Assembly: GCF_042653765.1 (NCBI RefSeq)
Contig: NZ_JBHSEZ010000001.1
Coordinates: 682,001-746,000, forward strand
Direction: 5' to 3'
Source: Castellaniella denitrificans
GTDB taxonomy: Bacteria > Pseudomonadota > Gammaproteobacteria > Burkholderiales > Burkholderiaceae_B
DNA length: 64,000 bases
Shown: positions 42,280-50,899 of the stretch, piece by piece
Numbering within the stretch: position 1 is the first letter of the stretch
Layout: every line of letters starts with the position of its first letter
The notes under the pieces: generated by a model
Databases searched by the model: none
The model's input: only the letters and a program-made list of their open reading frames with translations
What the model was told of the DNA's origin: nothing
Translations under genes and position numbers: made by a program

Positions 42280-43506
42280 ATGCCCCTGAACGCCCCCGAA
42301 ACCGAACTGCGCGCCTGGATCCGCCTGAGCCTCGAACCCGACCTGGGCGCGGCCCGGATCCGCCTGCTGCTCTCGGTCTTCGGCATGCCGCAGAACATCG
42401 CCGCGGCCACCACCGGCAGCCTGGCCCGCTATCTGGACCCGGCGCTGGCGGCCCGCCTGCGCCAGCCGCCCGGACCGGACATCCAGGCCGCCATCGACCA
42501 GGCGCTGGACTGGCTCCGGGCGGACGTGCACCATCTCCTGACCCTGGCCGACCCCCACTACCCGCGGGCGCTGTATGCGCTGGCCGACCCGCCGCCGATC
42601 CTGTACGCCCATGGCCGGCTCGACATCCTGAACCGCCCCATGCTGGCCATCGTCGGCGCGCGCCATGCCACGGCGGACGGCGAACGCAACGCCCACGCCT
42701 TCGCGCGCCACCTGGCCCTGCAGGGCTGGTGCGTGGTCAGCGGCCTGGCCAGCGGCATCGATGGCGCGGCCCACGCCGGCGCGCTGGACGCCGGCGAAGC
42801 CGGCGGCGGCACCCTGGCCGTCCTGGGCACCGGCATCGACCGGGTCTATCCGCCCGCCCACCACGCCCTGGCCCACCGCATCGCCACCCACGGCCTGCTG
42901 CTGTCGGAGTTTCCCCTGGGAACGCCGGGCCTGCCCTTCCATTTTCCGCAGCGCAACCGCATCGTCGCCGCCCTGAGCCAGGGCGTGCTGGTGGTCGAGG
43001 CCGCCGCGCGCAGCGGCTCGCTGATCACCGCCCGGCTGGCGGGCGAACTGGGGCGCGAAGTCTTCGCCATCCCCGGTTCCATCCACTCCCCCCTGTCGCG
43101 CGGCTGCCACGCCCTGATCCGCCAGGGCGCCAAGCTGGTCGAATCCGGCCAGGACATCGTCGAAGAGCTCCGGCAGGGCGCGCTGCCGGGCCTGCGGGCC
43201 ACGCCGGCGCCCGGCGCGGATCCTGGCGCCGCGCCGCCCGGTGCCCCGCCTCCGGCCGCGCCGGACACATCCGCCACCGGCCCCGGCGTGGACACCGCCC
43301 CGGAAGCCGGCCTCGGCCCCGACGCCGACGCCCTGCTGCGGCGGATCGGCCTCGATCCGGTCGACCTCGACACCCTGCGGGCGGACCTGGACTGGCCCAT
43401 CGACCGCCTGCAGGGCTGCCTGACCCCGCTGGAAGTCGCCGGCCGGATCGAGCGCACCTCCGACGGCCGCTACCGGCGCGGGACCCGGCCCCCGGCTGCG
43501 CTATGA
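42280..43506 (+). CDS. dprA: DNA-processing protein DprA
   Basis: DprA loads RecA on incoming single-stranded DNA during transformation. The 408-residue protein has an N-terminal SAM-like part, a Rossmann-like core (LAIVGARHATADG, VVSGLASGIDGAAH, AVLGTGIDRVYPPAH, ARSGSLITARLAGE) and a C-terminal winged-helix domain (DPVDLDTLRADL...), joined by a Pro/Ala/Gly linker of about 55 residues. ATG 42280 fits the family start; ATG 42181 is in frame upstream. Confidence 0.93.
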   Translation: MPLNAPETELRAWIRLSLEPDLGAARIRLLLSVFGMPQNIAAATTGSLARYLDPALAARLRQPPGPDIQAAIDQALDWLRADVHHLLTLADPHYPRALYALADPPPILYAHGRLDILNRPMLAIVGARHATADGERNAHAFARHLALQGWCVVSGLASGIDGAAHAGALDAGEAGGGTLAVLGTGIDRVYPPAHHALAHRIATHGLLLSEFPLGTPGLPFHFPQRNRIVAALSQGVLVVEAAARSGSLITARLAGELGREVFAIPGSIHSPLSRGCHALIRQGAKLVESGQDIVEELRQGALPGLRATPAPGADPGAAPPGAPPPAAPDTSATGPGVDTAPEAGLGPDADALLRRIGLDPVDLDTLRADLDWPIDRLQGCLTPLEVAGRIERTSDGRYRRGTRPPAAL

Positions 43507-43507
43507 T

Positions 43508-43532
43508 GGATCCCTCTCCCGATCGGGGATCC
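43508..43532 (+). promoter_or_regulatory. Hairpin in the HMG-CoA lyase leader
   Basis: GGATCCC (43508-43514) and GGGATCC (43526-43532) form a dyad that can fold with an inner CCCGATCGGG. A TATGAT that overlaps the dprA stop (43502-43507) could be the -10. Together they suggest a separate promoter for the next gene; the role of the hairpin is unknown. Confidence 0.3.
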
Positions 43533-43548
43533 CCACCGGACGACATCC

Positions 43549-44451
43549 ATGGCCGAACACATCAAGATCGTCGAAGTCGGGCCGCGCGACGGCCTGCAGA
43601 ATGAAAAGCAGTTCGTCGACACCGCCATCAAGATCGAGCTCGTCGACCGCCTGGCCGCCGCCGGCTTCGCCAACGTCGAGGCTGCGTCCTTCGTCTCCCC
43701 GAAATGGGTGCCGCAGATGGCCGATGGCGCGGAAGTCATGGCCGGCATCGCCCGCCGCCCCGGCACGATCTATTCCGTCCTGGTGCCCAACCTGCGCGGC
43801 TTCGAGGGCGCCCTGGCCGCCCGCGCCGACGAAGTCGTGATCTTCGGCGCCGCCAGCGAGGCCTTCTCGCAGCGCAACATCAACTGCTCCATCGCCGAAT
43901 CCATCGCCCGCTTCGAGCCCGTGGCCGCCGCCGCGAAAGCGGCCGGGCTGCGCCTGCGCGGCAGCATCAGCTGCTCACTGGGCTGTCCCTACCAGGGCGA
44001 AACCCCGGTGGCCGCCGTGGTCGACGTGGCCGAACGCTTCCTGCGCCTGGGCTGCGACGAAATCGACGTGGCCGACACCATCGGCGTGGGCACGGCCGCC
44101 CAGGTCGGGCGCGTGCTGCGCGCCGTCGGCCAGGTCGCCGACCTGGGCACCCGGGTCTCGGGACATTTCCACGACACCTACGGCCAGGCCCTGGCCAACA
44201 TCCTGGCGGCGCTGGAATGCGGCGTGCGCATCTTCCACAGCTCGGTCGCCGGGCTGGGCGGCTGCCCCTACGCCAAGGGCGCCACCGGCAACGTCGCCAC
44301 GGAGGACGTGCTGTACCTGCTGCGCGGCCAGGGGCTGCACACCGGAGTCGACCTGGACGCCGTCGTGGACATCGGCCAGTGGATCTCCGAACGCATCGGC
44401 CGCCCCACGTCCAGCCGCGCGGGCCGCGCCCTGGCGCTGAAAAAGGCCTGA
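43549..44451 (+). CDS. Hydroxymethylglutaryl-CoA lyase
   Basis: The enzyme cleaves HMG-CoA to acetoacetate and acetyl-CoA, the last step of leucine catabolism. The 300-residue TIM barrel has IVEVGPRDGLQNEK, the catalytic-loop motif SVAGLGGCPYAKGATGN with the active-site Cys, and the metal-binding HFHDTYGQ. No other leucine-degradation gene is adjacent, but two Liv-type transporters lie downstream on the other strand. Confidence 0.95.
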   Translation: MAEHIKIVEVGPRDGLQNEKQFVDTAIKIELVDRLAAAGFANVEAASFVSPKWVPQMADGAEVMAGIARRPGTIYSVLVPNLRGFEGALAARADEVVIFGAASEAFSQRNINCSIAESIARFEPVAAAAKAAGLRLRGSISCSLGCPYQGETPVAAVVDVAERFLRLGCDEIDVADTIGVGTAAQVGRVLRAVGQVADLGTRVSGHFHDTYGQALANILAALECGVRIFHSSVAGLGGCPYAKGATGNVATEDVLYLLRGQGLHTGVDLDAVVDIGQWISERIGRPTSSRAGRALALKKA

Positions 44452-44459
44452 CCCGCCGC

Positions 44460-44948
44460 ATGAACACTCCGATATCCCCCTTCGGCCGTCCCTCCCCCGA
44501 GGAACACGACGCCCTCATGGCCCAGATCGGTCCGCTGCCGCTGCGCGGCCGCGCCTGGCCGCGCTGGATCGCCGCCATCGCCTGGATCATCATGGCCGTG
44601 ATCGCCACGCGCCTGGTCATCGTGCTGGAGCTCTCGCCCGAACAGGCGCTGCCCATGCCGGTCATCGCCAGCATCGTGGTGTGCTTCGGCGCCCTGCTCT
44701 GGATGAGCGTCCACATGTGGACCTCGGTCACGGAAGTTTCCGACTGGGGCATCCGCCAGTCCTGGATCACGCGCCGCGAGGTGCCCTGGACCGAGATCCA
44801 GTCCACCAAGTTCATCCCGCTGCTCGCCTCGAAGAAGCTGGTGTGCTTCGTGCAGAAGGGCCGGCCCGTGACCTTCCAGGCGGGCACGCCGGAACTGCAG
44901 GCGGCCTTCGCCCGCATCAGCCTGGTGTACAGAAAAAGGACAATGTAA
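44460..44948 (+). CDS. Small membrane protein of unknown function
   Basis: The 162-residue protein has two membrane helices (about residues 35-53 and 62-80) followed by a soluble C-terminal domain (VTEVSDWGIRQSWITRREVP, then LVCFVQKGRPVTFQAGTPEL) that resembles a bacterial PH-like domain by pattern only. I do not recognise a named family. It starts eight bases after the HMG-CoA lyase stop and shares its transcript. Confidence 0.75.
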   Translation: MNTPISPFGRPSPEEHDALMAQIGPLPLRGRAWPRWIAAIAWIIMAVIATRLVIVLELSPEQALPMPVIASIVVCFGALLWMSVHMWTSVTEVSDWGIRQSWITRREVPWTEIQSTKFIPLLASKKLVCFVQKGRPVTFQAGTPELQAAFARISLVYRKRTM

Positions 44949-44977
44949 AAAGCCTGCGTCCCGAAGGAGGCAGGCTT
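44946..44977 (-). terminator. Intrinsic terminator of the amino-acid binding protein gene
   Basis: Read on the minus strand, AAGCCTGC, a 12-base loop and GCAGGCTT form an eight-pair stem that runs into TTTTTA. It begins 22 bases after the stop of the minus-strand gene at 45000. On the plus strand the stem lies two bases after the 44948 stop but lacks a T-run, so termination is mainly for the minus strand. Confidence 0.75.
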
Positions 44978-44999
44978 CTGGCGAGCCCAAACGGGCGGT

Positions 45000-46019
45000 T
45001 TACCGGATCGGCAGCGGATAGATCAGGCCGCCGTCCTTCCAGAGGGCGTTCAGGCCGCGCTGGATCTGCAGCGGGCTGCCCATGCCGACGTTGCGCTCGA
45101 ACGATTCGCCGTAGTTGCCGACCTGCTTGACGATGCGGTAGGCCCACTGCTCGTCCAGGCCCAGGTTCTTGCCCGCGCTGCCGGTCACGCCCAGCAGGCG
45201 CTGCACGTTGGGATCGGCGCTCTTCAGCTGCGCATCGACGTTGGCCGAGGTCACGCCCAGTTCTTCGGCGCCGGTCATGGCGTGGAAGCTCCATTTGACG
45301 ATGTTCAGCCAGGCGTCGTCTCCCTGGCGCACGAAGGGGCCGAGGGGTTCCTTGGAGATGATTTCCGGCAGGATCACGTAGTCGGCGGGCTTGGACAGCT
45401 TGGAGATGCGGATCGAGGCCAAGCCCGAGGCGTCGGTGGTGAACACGTCGCAGCGGCCGGCCGCGAAGGCGTTGACGACCTCGTTGAACTGCTCGATCAC
45501 GACCGGCTTGTACTGCACGTTGTGCGCGCGCGCCCAGTCGGCCATGTTCTGCTCGTTGGACGTGCCGGTCTGCATGCAGACCGTGGCGCCGTTCAGGTCG
45601 CGGGCGGAGGTGATGCCCAGGGACTTGGGCACCATGAAGCCCTGGCCGTCGTAGAAATTGATGGCGGCATGGACGGCGCCCAGCGCGGTGTCGCGCGACT
45701 GCGTCACGGTGGTGTTGCGCGCCAGCAGGTCGATCTCGCCCGACTGCAGGGCGGTGAAGCGCTGCTGCGCGTTCAGGGGCACGATCTTGACCTTGGACGC
45801 GTCGCCCAGCACGGCGGCCGCGACGGCGCGGCACATGTCCACGTCCAGGCCTTTCCATTCGCCCTTGGCGTCGGGCGCCGAGAACCCGGCGAAGCCGGTG
45901 GTGACGCCGCACTGCACGGCGCCGTGCTCCTTGACCACGGACAGGGTGTCGGCCTGGGCCAGGGGCATGCCGGCGCCCAGCAGGACGGCCAGGCCGGCGA
46001 TCATCTTGAATCCACGCAT
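45000..46019 (-). CDS. General L-amino-acid ABC transporter substrate-binding protein (AapJ/BztA-like)
   Basis: The 339-residue precursor has a signal peptide (to about residue 24, ending PLAQA) and a SBP_bac_3 fold (VQCGVTTGFAGFSAPDAKGE, GLDVDMCRAVAAAVLGD, LLARNTTVTQSRDTALG). The family supplies polar amino acids to AapQMP-type permeases. Here the gene is alone: no permease or ATPase genes flank it, and it ends at its own terminator. GGGAG eight bases before ATG 46019 is the Shine-Dalgarno and lies in a ten-base dyad. Confidence 0.92.
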   Translation of the reverse strand: MRGFKMIAGLAVLLGAGMPLAQADTLSVVKEHGAVQCGVTTGFAGFSAPDAKGEWKGLDVDMCRAVAAAVLGDASKVKIVPLNAQQRFTALQSGEIDLLARNTTVTQSRDTALGAVHAAINFYDGQGFMVPKSLGITSARDLNGATVCMQTGTSNEQNMADWARAHNVQYKPVVIEQFNEVVNAFAAGRCDVFTTDASGLASIRISKLSKPADYVILPEIISKEPLGPFVRQGDDAWLNIVKWSFHAMTGAEELGVTSANVDAQLKSADPNVQRLLGVTGSAGKNLGLDEQWAYRIVKQVGNYGESFERNVGMGSPLQIQRGLNALWKDGGLIYPLPIR

Positions 46020-46027
46020 GGAAGAGT

Positions 46028-46072
46028 CTCCCTCAGTCTGCTTCACGGATTTGCACATAGTAACTGAGGGAG
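46028..46072 (-). promoter_or_regulatory. Ten-base dyad covering the Shine-Dalgarno of the binding-protein gene
   Basis: CTCCCTCAGT (46028-46037) and ACTGAGGGAG (46063-46072) are perfect inverted copies 25 bases apart. On the minus-strand message the second arm contains the GGGAG ribosome binding site. A minus-strand TACTAT (46057-46062) lies just inside the upstream arm; if it is the -10, the dyad acts in DNA as an operator, otherwise it can hide the ribosome site in RNA. Confidence 0.5.
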
Positions 46073-46115
46073 CCCGGGAATCGATATGCCCGGACGCAAT
46101 ATGCCCATGGACGAG

Positions 46116-46198
46116 CCCACGTCGCGGCCTGCATGCCGCTCCGATTCGTCCGGCATAGGACAGTCCTCAGTGGACTGTCCTATGTCCCGCCTCATCCC
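46116..46198 (+). repeat. Structured intergenic repeat, copy 3
   Basis: The 83-base copy begins CCCACGTCGC and ends CTCATCCC. Hairpin 1 is GCGGC-N6-GCCGC (46124-46139). Hairpin 2 has 15-base arms at 46152-46166 and 46172-46186, all paired, around a TCAGT loop; it differs from copy 2 at three positions by compensated pairs. It lies between two minus-strand genes, so relative to transcription it is in the opposite orientation to copies 1 and 2. Confidence 0.86.
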
Positions 46199-46233
46199 TG
46201 CGGCGAAAAGATCATGCCGAGCCACGCCACCGC

Positions 46234-47505
46234 TCAATCGTAGCGGCGGACGTCCTCGATCACCTTGCCGTCGTTGGGCAGGCTGCCGGCCGCCACGATC
46301 TCGACGACGGCCCGCAGCTTGGTCTGCTCGCGCACCGTGGCGGCCACGGCCTCGGCATCGAGCGCGGCGTCGGCCTCGACCCGCAGCGTCATGACGTCGT
46401 GTCCCGCGTCCCCCGACACCACCAGGCGCGCCCGCCCGATTCCCGCGTGCCGGTCCAGCACGCGAGCGATCTGCTCCGGATGCACGAACATGCCGCGCAC
46501 CTTGGTCGTCTGGTCGGCGCGCCCCAGCCAGCCGCGGATGCGCAGGTTGGTCCGGCCGCAGGGCGAGGCCCCCGGCATCAGGGCCGACAGGTCGCCGGTG
46601 CCGAAGCGCAGCAGCGGGTAATCCGCGTTCAGGGTCGTGACCACCAGTTCGCCGACTTCGCCGTCGGGCACCGGCTGGCCGGTGCCGGGCCGCACGATCT
46701 CCAGGATCAGGTCCTCGTTGGCGACCAGTCCTTCGCGCGCCGGGGTCTCGAAGGCCACCATGCCCAGGTCGGCGCTGCCGTAGGCCTGGAAGCCCTGGAT
46801 GCCGCGATCCCGGAACCAGGCCTGCAGCGACGGCGGATAGGCCTCGCCCGAGAACAGCGCCCGGCGCAGCGACGGCAGCGCCACCCCCATCTCGTCGGCC
46901 TTTTCCAGGATGATGCGCAGGAAGCTGGGCGTGCCGGTGTAGGCGTGCGGCGCCAGGTCCGCCATGGCGCGCACCTGCTGCTCGGTCTGCCCGACCCCGC
47001 CGGGAAACACCGTGCAGCCCAGCGCGTGGGCGGCGGTCTCCATCATGGAGCCGGCCGGGGTGAAGTGATAGGAGAAGCAGTTGTGCACCAGCATGCCGGG
47101 ACGCACCCCCGCCGCATGCAGGGCGCGGGCGAAGCCCCAGTAGTCCGGACGCGGGCCTTCGGGTTCGTAGATGGGCCCCGGCGAGGCGTACACCCGCCGC
47201 GCCTCGCCCCAGCCGACGGTGGAAAAGCCGCCGAACACGCGCAGGCGCTCCGCGTCGGCGGTGGCGCCCGGCGGCGCGATGCGGGCCGCGTGCTGGACCT
47301 GCAGCAGTTCGCTCTTGCGCAGCACCGGCACGCGGGCCAGGGCCTGGCGCGAATCCAGCCCCGCCGGATCGATTCCCCGGAGCTGCCGGGCGATGGCCGG
47401 CGCCCGCGCCCGGGCCCGCTCCAGGGCGGCGGGCAGGCGCTGGAACAGCAGCCGCTCGCGCTCGTCGGCGGGCTGGGTCTCGCGCGCATCGTAGTATGCC
47501 TGCAT
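46234..47505 (-). CDS. Phenylacetate-CoA ligase-like (PaaK family) adenylate-forming enzyme
   Basis: The 423-residue protein has PaaK-family features: YGSADLGMVAFET, LLRFGTGDLSALMPG and TKVRGMFVHPEQI. The P-loop region is less clear than in PaaK. Members activate aryl or alkyl carboxylates to CoA thioesters. It is the last gene of an operon with a complete Liv-type transporter and a second CoA ligase, so it likely acts on the imported compound. The substrate is not known. Confidence 0.85.
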   Translation of the reverse strand: MQAYYDARETQPADERERLLFQRLPAALERARARAPAIARQLRGIDPAGLDSRQALARVPVLRKSELLQVQHAARIAPPGATADAERLRVFGGFSTVGWGEARRVYASPGPIYEPEGPRPDYWGFARALHAAGVRPGMLVHNCFSYHFTPAGSMMETAAHALGCTVFPGGVGQTEQQVRAMADLAPHAYTGTPSFLRIILEKADEMGVALPSLRRALFSGEAYPPSLQAWFRDRGIQGFQAYGSADLGMVAFETPAREGLVANEDLILEIVRPGTGQPVPDGEVGELVVTTLNADYPLLRFGTGDLSALMPGASPCGRTNLRIRGWLGRADQTTKVRGMFVHPEQIARVLDRHAGIGRARLVVSGDAGHDVMTLRVEADAALDAEAVAATVREQTKLRAVVEIVAAGSLPNDGKVIEDVRRYD

Positions 47506-47519
47506 GCCATTCCCCCGTG

Positions 47520-48347
47520 TCAGGCCAGCCAGCGCTTGCGCCGGCGATAGAACTTGGTGTCGCGGAAGCTGGTGCGGCCCGCCCCCGAGACGCCCAGATA
47601 GAATTCCTTCACGTCCTCGTTTTCGGCCAGCGCGCGGGCGGCGCCGTCCATCATCACGCGGCCGTTCTCCAGGATGTAGCCGTAGTCCGCGTAGCGCAGG
47701 GCCACGTTGGTGTTCTGTTCCGCCAGCAGGAAGCTCACGCCCTCGCGCTGGTTCAGGTCGCGCACGATCTCGAAGATTTCCTCGACGATCTGCGGCGCCA
47801 GGCCCATTGAGGGCTCGTCCAGCAGGATCATGCGCGGGTCGGCCATCAGCGCCCGGCCGATGGCGGCCATCTGCTGCTCGCCGCCCGACGTATAGCCCGC
47901 CTGGCTCTTGCGGCGCTGCTTCAGGCGCGGGAAATAGCGGTAGACCCGCTCCAGGGCGGCGTCCAGGTCGGCGCGCCCCAGGCGCCGCGTGTAGGCGCCC
48001 GTGAGCAGGTTTTCCTCGATGCTCAGGTGGGCGAAGCAGTGGCGGCCTTCCATGACCTGGACCACGCCGCGCTGCACCAGGTCGGCCGGCGACAGGGACT
48101 CGATGCGTTCCCCGCGGTATTCGATCCCGCCCTTGGTGACCTCGCCGCGCTCGCCGCGCAGCAGGTTGGAGATCGCCCGCAGGGTGGTGGTCTTGCCCGC
48201 GCCGTTGGCGCCCAGCAGCGCCACGATCCTGCCTTCCGGCACGGTCAGGGACACGCCCTTCAGCACCAGGATGACGTGGTTGTAGATGACCTCGATGCCG
48301 TTGACGTTCAACAGCACCGCGGGTTCGGACGCCTGTGCGCTATCCAT
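47520..48347 (-). CDS. Branched-chain-type ABC transporter ATP-binding protein LivF (operon A)
   Basis: The 275-residue ATPase has Walker A GANGAGKTTTLRAI, signature TSGGEQQMAAIGRA and Walker B MILLDEPSMGLAPQIV. It is longer than LivF (about 235) at both ends, with a C-terminal basic tail (DTKFYRRRKRWLA). It is separated from the upstream binding-protein gene by a strong hairpin and precedes the PaaK-like gene by 14 bases. Confidence 0.92.
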   Translation of the reverse strand: MDSAQASEPAVLLNVNGIEVIYNHVILVLKGVSLTVPEGRIVALLGANGAGKTTTLRAISNLLRGERGEVTKGGIEYRGERIESLSPADLVQRGVVQVMEGRHCFAHLSIEENLLTGAYTRRLGRADLDAALERVYRYFPRLKQRRKSQAGYTSGGEQQMAAIGRALMADPRMILLDEPSMGLAPQIVEEIFEIVRDLNQREGVSFLLAEQNTNVALRYADYGYILENGRVMMDGAARALAENEDVKEFYLGVSGAGRTSFRDTKFYRRRKRWLA

Positions 48348-48369
48348 GGTTTCCTCTCCCAGGGGCCGC

Positions 48370-48396
48370 CCGGGGCCGGGCCGGACCCGGCCCCGG
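48370..48396 (-). other. Intercistronic hairpin after the operon A binding-protein gene
   Basis: An 11-pair stem (48370-48380 with 48386-48396) with a five-base loop lies between the binding-protein stop and livF. There is no T-run on the minus strand. Such stems often protect the binding-protein part of the message and lower expression of the genes after it. Confidence 0.55.
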
Positions 48397-48402
48397 CGCG
48401 GC

Positions 48403-49734
48403 TTACTCGGCTGCGCAGTCGCGCGTCGGCAGTTTCTTCTCGGCGGCGTACTTGTCGCCCAGGGATTTCACCAGCGGCTGCACGTACTTCGGGTTGGACT
48501 GGTACCAGTCGGACACGACGTCGAACTTCTTGCCGTCCCACTGGATGATGCGCGCCCAGTCGTCGCCCATGTGGTTCTCGCACGAGGTCTTCACCGGACG
48601 CATCAGCTTGGCGAAGCCCAGCTGTTCCAGGCGGGCCTGGTCCAGGTTCAGGTTTTCATAGCCCCAGCGCACCTGCTCGGGCGTCATGTGCTTGCCCTTG
48701 CCGAACTTTTCCTGGGCGGTGCGGATGGCCTCGACCTGCAGCATGGAAATCATCATGCCGCGCGTGTAGGCCAGCGAACCGAAGGTGCTGCCATCCTTGT
48801 CGGCGCCCTCGCCCTTGTCGTAGACGTATTTCTTCACGTCGTCGTGCACCCGGCCGTGTTCCGCGCTGTTCTGGATGGTGATGCCGTTGTAGCCCTTGGC
48901 GACGTCGCCCAGATCCTTGACGTCGGTCTCGGAACTGGCCCACCAGATGCCGTACATCTTGTCGCGCGGGTAGCCCACGCCCTGGGCCTCGCGGATGGCG
49001 GTCGGGGTCATGATCCCGGCGCTCCAGAGGATCACGTAGTCGGGGCGGTTCTTGCGGATCTGCAGCCAGGTGGATTTCTGCTCGACCCCCGGGGCGGCGA
49101 CCGGATAGAGCTGCAGATCGAAGCCGTTGTCCTTGGCGCGTTCCTGGAGCAGCGGGATGGGCTCCTTGCCGAAGGGCGAGTCGTGGTAGACCAGGGCGAT
49201 CTTCTTGCCCTTGAGCTTGTCCTCGCCGCCCAGCTTCTTGGCGATGTCCTGGATCATGACGTCGGCCGCCGTCCAGTACGTGCCCAGCAGCGGGAAGTTC
49301 CACTTGAAGACCCGGCCGTCGGCCGATTGCGACAGGCCGTAGCCCACGGTGACCACGGGCTGTCCGTCGACGATCGCCTTGTCGGTCACGGCGAAGGTGA
49401 TGCCCGTGGACTGGGTGTCGAAGCCGGAGGCCCCGCCGTTCTTGTTCTTCAGGCGTTCGTAGCATTCCACGCCCTTGTCGGTGGAATAGGCGGTCTCGCA
49501 TTCCTCGTAGGAAATCTTGACGCCGTTGACGCCCCCGTCGCGCTCGTTGACGAGCTTGAGGTAGTCGATCTTGCCGTTGGCCCAGGGAATGCCGAGCGGG
49601 GCGAACGAGCCGGTCCGGTAGACCAGCAGGGGAACGAACTGCTCCTCGGCGGCCTGGGCCGTGCCGGCGGCGCCCGCCAACCCGACGGCGGCCAGCAGGG
49701 CGGTGGCGGCGGTCTTCGTCAATGCATGCTTCAT
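48403..49734 (-). CDS. Periplasmic substrate-binding protein, Liv/type-1 fold (operon A)
   Basis: The 443-residue precursor has a signal peptide (to about residue 28, TAQAA) and a peripla_BP_6 fold (GIPWANGKIDYLKLVNERDG, ALVYHDSPFGKE, TPTAIREAQGVGYPRDKMYG). It is larger than LivK (about 370). AGGAGG precedes the ATG, as suits a highly expressed binding protein. The ligand is unknown; the linked CoA ligases point to a carboxylic acid rather than a branched-chain amino acid. Confidence 0.9.
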   Translation of the reverse strand: MKHALTKTAATALLAAVGLAGAAGTAQAAEEQFVPLLVYRTGSFAPLGIPWANGKIDYLKLVNERDGGVNGVKISYEECETAYSTDKGVECYERLKNKNGGASGFDTQSTGITFAVTDKAIVDGQPVVTVGYGLSQSADGRVFKWNFPLLGTYWTAADVMIQDIAKKLGGEDKLKGKKIALVYHDSPFGKEPIPLLQERAKDNGFDLQLYPVAAPGVEQKSTWLQIRKNRPDYVILWSAGIMTPTAIREAQGVGYPRDKMYGIWWASSETDVKDLGDVAKGYNGITIQNSAEHGRVHDDVKKYVYDKGEGADKDGSTFGSLAYTRGMMISMLQVEAIRTAQEKFGKGKHMTPEQVRWGYENLNLDQARLEQLGFAKLMRPVKTSCENHMGDDWARIIQWDGKKFDVVSDWYQSNPKYVQPLVKSLGDKYAAEKKLPTRDCAAE

Positions 49735-49822
49735 CTGTAGCTCCTCCTGGTGCGTGTGGCACCTATCGTGTCAACAAAGAACGGGTCCGATCGAACGCCG
49801 CCCCAAAGCCCCCCTCGGTCCA

Positions 49823-50884
49823 TCAATGGGGGAACGGCCAGATCCTGAGTTTTTCCTTGGCGATGCTCCACAGCCTGGCCAGACCGTGCGGCTCCGCGAT
49901 CAGGAAGAAGACGATCAGGAAGCCGAAAACCATGTGTTCGATGTGCGAGGCCACGTCCACCGGCAGGTCCAGGCCCAGCCAGTGCGGCACGTTGGTCAGC
50001 AGCACCGGCACCAGCACCATGAAGGCCGCGCCGAAGAAGCTGCCGACGATGGAGCCCAGGCCGCCGATGATGATGATGAACAGCAGCTGCAGCGAGCGGT
50101 TCAGGTCGAAGGCCAGGGGTTCCCAGGAACCCAGGTGGATGTAGGCCCAGAGCGCGCCCGCCACGCCGATGATGAAGGAGCTGACGGCGAAGGCGGTGAG
50201 CTTGGCGTACACCGGGCGGATGCCGATGACGGCGGCCGCCACGTCCATGTCGCGGATCGCCATCCACTGCCGGCCGATGGCGCCGCGCACCAGGTTCTTG
50301 GCCAGCAGGCCGATGACCGCCACGAAGCACAGCACGAACAGGTATTTCTGCGCGGGCGTCGTCACCGGCAGGCCGAAGGCCTCGAGCGCCGGCACGGACA
50401 CGTTGCCCGAGGACGAATAGTTGGTGAAGTAGGGAATGCGCAGGAAAGCCCAGTCCATGAAGAACTGCGCCGCCAGCGTCGTCACCGCCAGATACAGGCC
50501 GCGGATGCGCAGGCTGGGCACGCCGAACACCACACCCGCCAGGGTGGCGAACACGCCGCCCAGCAGGATCTGGACCACCAGCGGCAGGTCCAGGCGCACG
50601 CCGAAGTTCCAGGCGGCATAGGCGCCCACCGCCATGAAGGCCCCCGAGCCGATGGAGATCTGGCCACAATAGCCGACCAGGATGTTCAGGCCGATGGCCG
50701 CCAGCGACAGGATCAGGAAGGGGGTGAGGATCGCCTGCAGGAAGTAGTTCGACGCGCCCAGCGGGATGGCGACGAAGGCGACCAGCAGCAGGCCGGCGAT
50801 GAACCAGCGGTCCTGGCGGATCGGGAAGATCTGCTGGTCCGAGCGGTAGGTGCTCTTGAACTGGCCGTTTTCACGATAGAACAT
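49823..50884 (-). CDS. Branched-chain-type ABC transporter permease LivM (operon A)
   Basis: This 353-residue inner-membrane permease has the LivM pattern ILVGYCGQISIGSGAFMAVG and the ATPase-contact loop region with ...GRQWMAIRDMDVAAAVIGI. About nine to ten hydrophobic segments are visible, starting after a 30-residue N-terminal stretch (FYRENGQFKSTYRSDQQIFP) that is not usual for LivM. It pairs with the LivH gene 15 bases upstream. Confidence 0.92.
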   Translation of the reverse strand: MFYRENGQFKSTYRSDQQIFPIRQDRWFIAGLLLVAFVAIPLGASNYFLQAILTPFLILSLAAIGLNILVGYCGQISIGSGAFMAVGAYAAWNFGVRLDLPLVVQILLGGVFATLAGVVFGVPSLRIRGLYLAVTTLAAQFFMDWAFLRIPYFTNYSSSGNVSVPALEAFGLPVTTPAQKYLFVLCFVAVIGLLAKNLVRGAIGRQWMAIRDMDVAAAVIGIRPVYAKLTAFAVSSFIIGVAGALWAYIHLGSWEPLAFDLNRSLQLLFIIIIGGLGSIVGSFFGAAFMVLVPVLLTNVPHWLGLDLPVDVASHIEHMVFGFLIVFFLIAEPHGLARLWSIAKEKLRIWPFPH

Positions 50885-50899
50885 GGGCGGGGCTTCCTG

